Assembly: GCA_025060325.1 (NCBI GenBank)
Contig: JANXBW010000011.1
Location: 1 to 64,000 of the forward strand
Direction of reading: 5' to 3'
From: Thermoguttaceae bacterium
GTDB lineage: Bacteria > Planctomycetota > Planctomycetia > Pirellulales > Thermoguttaceae
Length of the DNA stretch: 64,000 nt
The notes beneath the pieces are model-generated. The model was not told where the DNA came from. It saw only the letters and a list, made by a program, of their open reading frames with translations, and made no database searches. Positions 28,689 through 38,400 of this stretch are shown here, piece by piece (the first letter of the stretch is position 1; each line of letters begins with the position of its first letter). A program made the position numbers and the translations under genes.

Positions 28689-30008
28689 ATGGATTGCCCT
28701 TCGGAGGCAGATTGGCTCGAAGGACGGCTCAACGAATTTCGGCGGCGGCTTGTCCACTGGTTTCGAAAAAATGCCCGCGATCTGCCGTGGCGCCGCGATC
28801 CCACGCCCTACTCCGTCTGGGTTAGCGAGGTGATGCTTCAGCAGACGCAAGTCGAGAAGGTGGTGGGTTATTATCAACGCTTCCTGGAGCGATTTCCCCG
28901 GGTAGAGGTGCTCGCAGCGGCACCGCTTGAGGAGGTGCTCCGGTTATGGGAGGGTTTGGGGTACTACCGGCGGGCTGTCAACTTGTGGAAAGCAGCCCAA
29001 ATTGTAGCGAAAGATTTCGCCGGCCAGATTCCAGCTGATCTCACACTCCTTTGCCGACTGCCGGGAATCGGTCACTATACCGCGGGGGCGATCCTCTCCA
29101 TCGGGTTTGGCAAACCGGCGCCTATTGTGGAGGCAAATTCCCGGCGGGTGTTAACGCGCCTAACGGGCCTTGGTAAACCTTCCGCCGGCAAGGATCTGGA
29201 CCGGAAGCTGTGGACGATCGCCGCGCAACTGCTCCCCCGGCGCCATCCGGGGGAATTTAATCAGGCTTTAATGGAACTTGGCGCCCTGGTGTGTTTGCCG
29301 GAAAAGCCCTTGTGCTTGATTTGTCCTGTGCGACAGTTTTGCCGTGCGTACCAGACGGGCCAATTTGATCTGCCCGCGGCAAACGGCGCTCGGCCTGTGG
29401 AGCACCAATCGGTCGTGGTGCCCGTCGTTATTTGGGGGCGTAAGCTTCTTTTGCGGCGTTGCGGTCCGGAGGAACGATGGGCATTCCTGTGGGACTTTCC
29501 GCGACTATCGGACGTAAGCGCGGAAGACCCTGCGCAACTTATCCACAAACATCTGGCAGAACCATTGGGCTTAAAAATTCGGAAAGTGACCGACGCTGGT
29601 TCACTTGTCCACTTTGTCACGCGCTACCGGATCAAGGCACGAATAATCATCGTCGAGGTTTCTCCACAAAGTAGGCCAAGTGCTGGTCAATTAGGGAAAA
29701 GGGCAGCTGGACTTAAAACCGCGACCGGTTCGGCGAACCTGGCAGCGGGGTCAACAACCGACGGCAGCATACCTGCTTTGGACACAAAAGCGAAAGCGGA
29801 GGCTCCGCAAGCGGGGCCAGTTGCGTCCGAACGACAGGCCCTGCCTCGGGACAGCCAGTGGCAGTGGATAAATGCCGAAGAGCTGCACAAGTTGCCCCTC
29901 CCAGCCCCTTCGCGAAAGATATCGCAGATTGCATTAGATTTCCGTTTCGGGCATGGCCAGCCCCAGCGAAAGATCTGGCATGATCAGACGCGAGGTAGCC
30001 CGAAATAA
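28689..30008 (+). CDS. mutY: A/G-specific adenine glycosylase with Glu at the catalytic Asp position
   Basis: Base-excision repair enzyme (439 residues) that removes adenine opposite 8-oxoguanine. The glutamate motif is VSEVMLQQTQV and the helix-hairpin-helix is LPGIGHYTAGAI. The iron-sulfur cysteines are C-LPEKPL-C-LI-C-PVRQF-C (x6, x2, x5). Where E. coli has LDGNVKRV with catalytic Asp138, this protein has VEANSRRV, i.e. Asp to Glu. The C-terminal Nudix-like recognition domain (VVVPVVIWGRKLLLRRC) is interrupted near residues 325-385 by a Gly/Ala/Ser-rich insert. The frame is open from a GTG at 28542, and a GTG at 28557 has purine-rich bases before it; I prefer the ATG at 28689 because conserved sequence starts just after it. 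Confidence 0.9.
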   Translation: MDCPSEADWLEGRLNEFRRRLVHWFRKNARDLPWRRDPTPYSVWVSEVMLQQTQVEKVVGYYQRFLERFPRVEVLAAAPLEEVLRLWEGLGYYRRAVNLWKAAQIVAKDFAGQIPADLTLLCRLPGIGHYTAGAILSIGFGKPAPIVEANSRRVLTRLTGLGKPSAGKDLDRKLWTIAAQLLPRRHPGEFNQALMELGALVCLPEKPLCLICPVRQFCRAYQTGQFDLPAANGARPVEHQSVVVPVVIWGRKLLLRRCGPEERWAFLWDFPRLSDVSAEDPAQLIHKHLAEPLGLKIRKVTDAGSLVHFVTRYRIKARIIIVEVSPQSRPSAGQLGKRAAGLKTATGSANLAAGSTTDGSIPALDTKAKAEAPQAGPVASERQALPRDSQWQWINAEELHKLPLPAPSRKISQIALDFRFGHGQPQRKIWHDQTRGSPK

Positions 30009-30158
30009 GCCTCCGACCGCATGCTCCCGGGCCTTAGCGCGGGCGAAACCTCGCGTAAACCTGTTGACGGAGCTTTCGACAAAGGCACGCTCAAACCGTA
30101 TTTAGTAGGTTCAGAGGGGTGGCACCCGCTACTTCGGTTGCCCCGGAATTCCAGAGGA

Positions 30159-30989
30159 TTAACTTGCCGCAGGTGGCTGAGGATTGTCGTCGAAGCCTAA
30201 GAGGTGGCGGACTGCCTGGCCGATATCCGGGGCGGTCATAAGGGTTTCGCCCACAAGCACCGCGTTAATGCCGGCTTGGGCCAACCGTTCGATGTCTTGC
30301 CGCCTGCGAATGCCGCTTTCTGCGACCACGACGACCTCCGGGGGAATCTTCTCGCGGAGGCGGATCGCATGGTCAAGATCCACGGAGAACGTGTGCAAAT
30401 TCCTGTTGTTAATTCCGATAAGTGGTGGCTTCAGATCGAGAACCCTCGGCAGATGGGCAGGGTCATGGAGTTCCACCAATGGGATCATCCCCAACCGGAG
30501 GGCGGCTTCGAACAAAGTTTTCAGCGCGCGTTGATCGAGGCAATCGGCAATAAGAAGCACTGAATCCGCTCCTGCCGCCCGGGCTTCGTAAATCTGATAA
30601 ACGTCCACAATAAAATCTTTGCACAAAAGCGGCAGGTCAACTCTCCGCCGAATCTGTCGGAGGTGATCGAGGTGGCCCTGAAAGTACTTTTCATCGGCTA
30701 GGACGCTGATGGCTGTTGCTCCTTCGGCGGCATAAATCTGCGCAATTGCCACAGGGTCGAAATCTGCCCGGAGCACACCCTTGGAGGGACTTGCTCTTTT
30801 CACCTCGGCGATCAGATGAATTTGTCCGTGATCGCAAAGTCGCTCCAGGAACGGCCTCAGCCGGGGGCCGTGACGTATCTGTTCCTCCAACTCTGAAAGC
30901 GGGACGGCGGCCTTTCGCTTGGCTACCTCTTCGCGCTTGTGGGCAAGGATTTCGGTGAGAATCGAGGGTGTAGCAGCTGGGACAGTCAT
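30159..30989 (-). CDS. trpC: Indole-3-glycerol phosphate synthase
   Basis: TIM-barrel enzyme of tryptophan synthesis (276 residues) that closes the indole ring from CdRP. The catalytic lysine lies in LIAEVKRASPSKG, the second lysine in LLCKDFIVD; other family motifs are YAAEGATAISVLADEKYFQG, LIGINNRNLHTFSVDL and VVVAESGI, ending with VLVGETLM. Full length. No other trp gene is adjacent. A CTGTTT-CCC-AAACAG inverted repeat (31002-31016) lies just upstream of the start and could be an operator. Confidence 0.96.
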   Translation of the reverse strand: MTVPAATPSILTEILAHKREEVAKRKAAVPLSELEEQIRHGPRLRPFLERLCDHGQIHLIAEVKRASPSKGVLRADFDPVAIAQIYAAEGATAISVLADEKYFQGHLDHLRQIRRRVDLPLLCKDFIVDVYQIYEARAAGADSVLLIADCLDQRALKTLFEAALRLGMIPLVELHDPAHLPRVLDLKPPLIGINNRNLHTFSVDLDHAIRLREKIPPEVVVVAESGIRRRQDIERLAQAGINAVLVGETLMTAPDIGQAVRHLLGFDDNPQPPAAS

Positions 30990-32406
30990 ACGCGTGCCTG
31001 TCTGTTTCCCAAACAGTTCGGAAAGTAACGCCTTAACCTCACTGCCTCCGTTGCGCCGTTCGATAGCGATCTAACTTTTCCCAAAACAGTGGCAAGGCAA
31101 GTGCCATGTTAAGCTTAACCTTACCCACGGGCCCGCACGCGGCGGTTAGGAAGTTCCCTCTTTTCCGAAAGATGTCGGCTACAAGGACTCATTCGCCGAA
31201 TCCAAGGTTGGTCTTGTTTTCTTGGAAGCTCTGGCGTCAAAAGGGCGGCAGCCTGTTCCTCTTGAGCCGCCGGCTAGGGAGGCGCTTTCCACCGCTCAAC
31301 AAATTCGCGCCGGCCAGCTGTCGCGGTTTTTTCACACTGTGTCCAGCATTTATGTCTCAGTCGGCGGGGAGACACCCCGTGCCAACTTTTCTTTCAAAGC
31401 GGGCCCTTAAGGAAAGGCGGGTGAGAGGATGCGCTTTACTCACCCGGCCCCCACAATTAGCGTAGAACTATGACCATGTTTACCGGGGTTGTGGCTGTAG
31501 GCAAGCAATTGCCGGCGAGAAGTTTTTTGCGGGGATTTCGCGCCTAGCCGCTGCCGACCCCGGCTGATTGGGCAGGGGGAGGCGGGGAGGTGCAAATCCT
31601 TATCCGCAGGTTTCCGGCTTAAGCGATGTCCATCATTCGCCCGGACAGGGAAATGCGCCTCGGTTAGCAAGAATAGGTAGATTTGTTGATCGCTGGAGTA
31701 AGGTTTATTTTCCCGCCCTTAAATGTGACCCCGGAAACCCCCTTAGATTCCCTTACTTGCTCGCAAGACGAAACGCATTTCGGAGGTATGCGGTTAGCTT
31801 TCCACCCGTCTGAGGGGTTACGTTGCCGCGCTGCACTGCCACCGGAAACATTAAGTGGGCACCAAGGGAAGCCGGTTTTGCGTTTTGGGTAGACCAGGCC
31901 AGCTTGAATGGGGTCCCCGGGCAAGAGGGCAAGGGGAGCGAATTCCGGCGGTCATCTGGAAGGGGTCCTCAAAAGTTCCGGCATCCGTGAGATGGCCACA
32001 CAATGTGGGGGTCTCCCCCGAGAGGCAACCGCCCGGTTAGGAGGGTGCCAAGCCTCGCTCCTAGGCAGATCCCGTAACACCAGCTTTCGTTGGGACATCT
32101 TTGGCCGAGTCTGGGGGCGAAAGAAATCCTTAGAAACGCCCTCATACTCGGGAGGAAGTTATCTGCTTGGGAGGTGGTTTACCGCAAGGCCGGCAGCAGC
32201 TTTCTGAACGATGGGCTTAGCAAACTCCGGTCCCTAGGAGTCCCGCCATTAGTCAAAGCTCCTTTAGCTCCAAAAAAGTGCTGATGCCCGTAACGATGGC
32301 TTGGGTGAGTTTCCGCTTGTCATTCCCTTGCCTTTTGCGGCGGTCAAGAAGCATGTTGCCCTGCCGGAATTCCCTGAGATCCGTCATCCGGAAAGGAGAC
32401 GGGACC
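30990..32406. other. 1.4-kb region with no recognisable gene
   Basis: Longest gene-free stretch in the window, between trpC and the giant secretin-N protein gene. Several short frames occur, for example a + strand frame with stop at about 31410, but none has a known domain or a ribosome site. An 8-bp hairpin CGGGTGAG/CTCACCCG (31418-31425 with 31439-31446) is visible. The promoter of the giant gene must lie here or within its open frame upstream of 32407; I could not pick one. Confidence 0.5.
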
Positions 32407-35400
32407 ATGCTCGAGCGTCTACGGAAAGATAATCCCGGGAAAAGAACCCATCTGGTCCCACTGATGAGGGGCCTTCGGTATGCGGCGATTATGAGCGTTT
32501 TGGTGGCTGGGGGGCTTTGGGCCGCCGCGCAACAGGCTTCAGCGCCCCCAGCTCCTGGGGGGGAAGCCAAAACCGAAGCCACCCCGGCTCCTGCCCCTCA
32601 AGGGTCCCAACCCGCTGCCGCTCCTCAGCCGGATCAGAGTCCTCCGCCGCCTGCGCAGGTGCCCAGCGAGGTAGCTCGACTAGAAGAGTTTGGCCGGCCT
32701 GAGACGGCAGACCGGCTTAAGCTAAGCGGGCGGCAGCAGGTGGAAATTCGGCGGCTTTTAGGCGAATTCCGCTCAAAAGTTGAAGGAGCTGATACTGCCG
32801 CACAGGTCCAGCTTGCGAGGGAGTTCCTGCCGCGGGTGCTTGCCGTTTTGACTCCCGAGCAGCGGCGGGCTTACGAGGAAGGTCGGCCAGTGCCGAGACT
32901 GCGCTTTCAATTTCGTTTCCAACGCTGGGAGCATGTGCTGGAATGGTTGGCTGAGCAGGCTGGTCTGTCCTTAGTGCTTGATGCCCCACCGCCGGGAACT
33001 TTCAATTACACGGACACGCGCGAATATACCCCCACTGAGGCCATCGATCTTGTCAACAGTGTCTTGTTGACGAAAGGTTATGCCCTCATTCGTCGCGACC
33101 AAATGTTGATCCTTGTTTCGCTTAAAGGGGGGATCCCCGAGGGGCTGGTTCCCTGGGTTACGGCGGAGGAAGCCCAGCGGATGGGGGCATACGACTTGGT
33201 GACGGTAAGTTTCAGCGTAGGAAGACGAGATGCCTCGCAGGTGGCCGAGGCGATTCGGCCGCTCCTTGGGCCTTATGGTCGGGTCCTTCCCATCCCGGCC
33301 ACACGGCAGGTGGTGGTAACGGATCGAGCAGGGCTGATGGCCACCGTTGATAAAGTGATCCAGGCACTTCCCGAACCAAGCCCCCCGCGACAGGAGCCAC
33401 CGCCCCGAGAGCCAGAGCGCCAGGAGCTAAGAATTTATCCTCTTGGCAAAGTGGATCCTAGTGCGCTCCTTAACATTCTGAGAGAGCTTTATCCGGCAGC
33501 GCGAATCGTCCACGACACAAAGCTTAATCAGCTCAATGTGCTCGCTACCCCAAGTCAACATAATGGTATTGAGACTGTCATTAAGAAGCTGGAGTCCCCG
33601 GAAGCCCCGGAACGGATGCCCCGACTCGAGGTCTATCCGCTTCCTCAGGGAACAAACGTGAGCGATTTGGTCAACAACTTGCAGTTTGTTGCTCCCGGGG
33701 CAAAAATCCGTGGCGATGAGGATGCCCAGCGAGTTATCGTGTGGGGAACGCCGGCCGAACAGGCGCTTATTGCCGAGGCTTTGCAGAAACTCCAAGAGCA
33801 ACCTGGCGCTCTGGGCACACCTCAGGTGGAGACCTATCGGCTCCGGCGAAGCGACGCCCGCATGGTGGCGTACATTTTGGAAAAATTGGTGCCCAAAGCG
33901 CGGGTGAGTTACGACTACTACGGGCGGAACCTCGTTGTTTACGCAACGGCGGAAGATCAGGCCGTTGTGCGAAGCATCATCGAAGAGATCGAGCCCCAGG
34001 CCGTCCAATCCGGCGACATCGAGGTCCGGGTATATACACTTCGGCGAGTAAAGCCGAGTAGCTTGGTGGAGATGTTGCAGGAGACGCTCCCGGCTGCCAA
34101 GTTTGCCGCTGACGATGCCAGCCGGCGGCTGACGGTGGTAGCTCCTGCTTCGCTGCAAGCACAGGTGGAAAAGGCGGTAAAGGAGGCAGATGCCCCGGCA
34201 GAGGGCGAAGCCGAAGCGAAACTTCGCACCTACTCCCTGCCGCAGGCTTTTGGGGATAGTGCGTCCACTCAGGTGTTGATCAATTTTCTCCAGCAGCTTT
34301 TCCCCCAGGCAAAGTTTACGCCGGATACGCGGCGGGGACAGCTTGTCGTTTACGCCACGGATGAGGAGCAAAAAAGCATCGAGGAAATCCTTGCCGAGTG
34401 GACGCAAGGCGCCCGGCCGATGGAAGGGAGCCTGGAGGTGTACTCAGTCACGCCGGAGGAAAGATCGCGCCTGCAGGCCTTGTTGACTAATCTTGCTAGC
34501 GAGTTGCCGAGCCTCCGCGTGTTGCCCGACGGAGCTCCGGGAACGATTGCCGTGTGGGCTCGGCCCCACGAACATGAGCTGGTTCGGCAGATTCTAGCGC
34601 AGCTTCGGGAGGCCGAAGGCATAATCGGTTCGCGGAGCTTGCGGGCTTATCCGCTCAGTGTGATCGAACTTTCCGCCGCGCAAGAGACCGTGCAGAAGCT
34701 TTTCCCGCAGGTGCAGGTGGTCGTCGATCAAGCTGGTCGGCGGCTGCTCGTGTGGGCTTTGCCAGAAGAGCACGAGGCAATAGCTCGGACACTCAAAGAG
34801 GTCGACGCTCCGGCGCCTCAGGAGACGCAGCCGCGTTTTGAAATTTATCCCATCCGTGGAACAAACGCGGCATCGGTGCTCAGTACTTTGCAACAACTTG
34901 TCCCGGGCGCTCGGCTGGTGGTTGACGCCAGCGGGCGGAAGATCATCGCGTGGGCCAGTCCGGCCGAGCATGCCAAAATCCAGGCCGCCCTGGCTGAGCT
35001 AAGTCAGGGGCAAACTGCCGAGACGGCTCCGTATTTGGTGGTTTATCCCCTGGGAGGCCTTAACGCAACGCAAGTGTTGACGCTTCTTCAATCTCTTGTG
35101 CCGGATGCCCAGCTTAGCGTGGACAATCAATCCGGCAGTATCCTGGCGGTTGCCGTTGCGACCGATCACGAGACTATTCGAGCCGTCTTGGATCGTCTGA
35201 CGGAAGCCCGCCGCAGTCTGGGCGGGACGGAAATTCGCTATTACCCCTATCAAGTGCCCCCCTCCAGTGGGTTGCTTGAGATACTTGCTAAACTTGCTCC
35301 CACCGCCCAGGTGACTGTGGACAAAGAAAACCGCCGACTCATTGTCGTGGCCAGCCCAGACGATCATAGACTGATCGAGCAGACGCTCCGCGATTATGAG

Positions 35401-38400
35401 CAAAAGACGCCGGCGGTCAGCGACCGCCAGCTTGTGGTTTATCAATTGTCGCCGGTGGAGCGCAAACGCTTGGAGGCGTTATTGCCGCAACTTCAAAAGC
35501 AGCTGCCGGATCTGCAGCTTTTGCCGGAGACTGTCCCCGGAGAGGTTGCCGTCTGGGCTCGACCGGAAGAACATCGCCTCCTGTCCGAGATAGTAGCGCA
35601 GCTACGTAAGCCGGCGGAACTTGATCGGCCATTTGTGCTGATCGCTCATGGCGTCCGATCGGCCGATCCTAAAAGCGTTGTGGAAATGCTCCAGAAACTT
35701 TTCCCCGACGCCCAGGTCGTGCTGGATGCGCGGGCACGCCGTGTGCTCATTTGGGCGCCCGCTTCGGCAGAACAGCAAATTCGTCAGATCCTTGAGGAGC
35801 TGGACACCGGGGCACCCGGCCAGTGGCAGGAGCAGCTGCGCGTCTATCCGGTGATTAAGAGCGATCTCCAAGTTGCCCTGCAGGTCCTTCGCGAGCGTTT
35901 ACCGGATCTTCGCATTACGCCGGATTCGCGAGCCAATACCCTGCTTGTCTGGGGCACCGAGCAAGATCATCAGGAGGTAGCCAAACTCTTGGAACAGCTC
36001 GACAGTGCTGTGGACGAGAAACATCGTCCACGGTTGGAGATCTACCCAGCCGGGGGATACGACATGACGGCACTCAGCACGCTTTTGCGCACGCTTGTGC
36101 CGGATGCCCGGTTGGCGGTCGATCCCAAGACCGGTGGACTGGCTGTGCTTGCCAGACCCGAAGATCACGAGCTTGTTCGTAAGACGCTGGAGGAACTTAG
36201 TCGCAAAGACCTGGGCGGGACACCGGAGGCCCGAACGTACACCGTAGCCGGCGGCGGAAGTGTTTGGGGTGTGATCAATATTTTGTCCACGGTTTTTCCC
36301 ACCATTCGCGTCACCATCGGCACGCAGCCTAACCAGATCCTTGTTTGGGCCCGTCCGGAAGAACACGAACAGGTGGCCAAAGTGGTCGCGGAACTTGGGA
36401 AGGAGGAGCCCCCGGAGACGGCCCCGCGGCTTGAAGTTTACACATTGGTGGGGACAAACGCCGCTGAGGCAGGGCGAATCCTCCGGTTCTTTGCCCCAGA
36501 AGCTGTTTTCACCACCGGCCCTGACCCGCAGCAGCTTCTCGTCTGGGCCAGGCCGGCCGATCACCAGAAAATTCGCGAGGCACTTGCGCAGTGGGCAGAG
36601 GCTGTCCGCAAGCCGGAAACCCTTCCCGAATTAGCTGTTTTCAATCTCAAGTACCTGTCGGCCTATTCGGCCGTTCAGGCCCTCCGCGGTGTGGTCCCGG
36701 AGGCTCAGCTCTCCGTGGGGGCAAGCGACAGGCAGCTTATTGTGCTGGCCCGCTCTGGTCAGCTGGAACGAGTCCAGGCAGCCCTGGAAAAGCTGGATGT
36801 GCCCACTCAGACCCCAGGAGAACTACGAGTCTATACCCTGGAAGGGATGAGCACCATGCGGGCGTTTTACGCTACCCGCCTTCTGCGGGAAGCAGTCCCG
36901 GAGGCGACATTCGCCCTTGGCGCTGATCCCAGTCAACTTTTGGTCTGGGCAACGCCCGAGATACACGAAAAAGTCCGAGCGCTTGTTGACACACTGTTTC
37001 AGCGACCGCCCCCCGAAAAGGCTCCCCGTGTGGAAGTTTATCGGCTAAAAGCGGTTACAGCTACTACCGCCTCGCAAGTTCTTCGAGCCGCCGTTCCCGA
37101 GGCCAATTTGACGGTGGATTCGGCAGACCCGTATAAACTTACCGTTTGGGCCGCCCCGCAGGAGCATGAGCTGATCGCCCGCATATTGGAACAAATTGAT
37201 CTTCCTGACCAGGCCGCGGAAGAGTATGTGGCTCGTTCGTACACAGTGGAGGGAGTATCCTCTTACTACGCAATCCAACTTTTGGGGCGGATGTTTCCAG
37301 CAGCTCAGTTTGTTCCCACGATGGATCCGCAACAAGTGATCGCCTGGGCCAAGCCCGAGGAGCATGAGAAGATTCGCCAAGCTCTTGCCGAGCTTGCCCC
37401 TTCCGGTGAGGAAAAGCCATCCCTCGTCACTTACGATTTGCAAACACTTGATGCTCGCACCGCTAGCAGTCTCATTCAGACGGTTGCCCCTGGGGCAAAG
37501 GTCACCGCAAGTTCCGACGGACGCAAGCTCCTCGTTTACGCCCGGCCCGGAGAACATGGACGAATCGCGGAAGTGCTCAAGGCAGCCGACGTCCCGGGCG
37601 AGGGGCCGGCTCTCCGGATGGAAGTCTATCCCGTCCGGGGGGTGGGAAATGCTTACACGGTGATGATGTTATTGCGAGAGGTGTTTCCGCAGGCAAAGTT
37701 TAGCATTGGGGCGAACTTGCAACAACTTGTTGTTTATGCCTCCCCAGCCGATCATGCCCAGATTGCCCAAGCGTTGGAGCGGTTGGCGGAACTGACTCGT
37801 GGTGAGCAACCGGAAGTTGTTGTTTACGATGTCGGGACCGCTGATGCCACCAGGCTGGCCAGCATGTTGGAGACGGCCTTTCCGGGCAGCCGATTTGTTG
37901 CCGGCAGTGAGCCTGGCAAACTCATCGCTTGGGCACCACGAAGCGATCATCAACTTATTGCCCAAGCAATTGAAAAGCTCAGGGCGGAAACCTGGGGAGC
38001 GGAAAACCGTATCCTCAGCGTCTATCCCCTCCGGCGGACCGACGCCCAAACACTTCTGCAGGTCCTAACACCCGTCCTTCAGGGCAATGCGCAGTTTGTT
38101 GTTGACAGTAGTCGTAACAGTCTCGTCGTGTGGGCCGATCGCCGCTATCATGAGGCCATCCGCCAAGCGATCGAGCAATATCTCTCGGCCACTGACAGGG
38201 TTGGAGAGCTTGAGCCCCGCGTTTACCGCTTCCGCTATGCCGATCCGAGTGCGGCCATGACCGTCGTTCGTTCGCTTGCTCCGGATGCCCAAGTGGCTTA
38301 CGACTGGGCTAACCAAGCGCTCGTAATTAGTGCCTTGCCGGAGGATCACCGCAAAATCGAGCTAGCGCTTCTGCAACTTGATCGATCCGATGTGGGCGGT

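Noticed and set aside
31160-31413. Small protein gene on the + strand in the 1.4-kb gap
   Set aside because: An ~80-codon open stretch with protein-like composition, but no ATG with a ribosome site and no recognisable family.
32278-32406. GTG at 32278 as start of the giant protein
   Set aside because: It would place 43 residues before a good signal peptide; the ATG at 32407 has AAAGGAG just upstream.
33427-34407. Long antisense frames inside the giant gene
   Set aside because: They are shadows of the biased codon use of the sense frame; translations show no domain.
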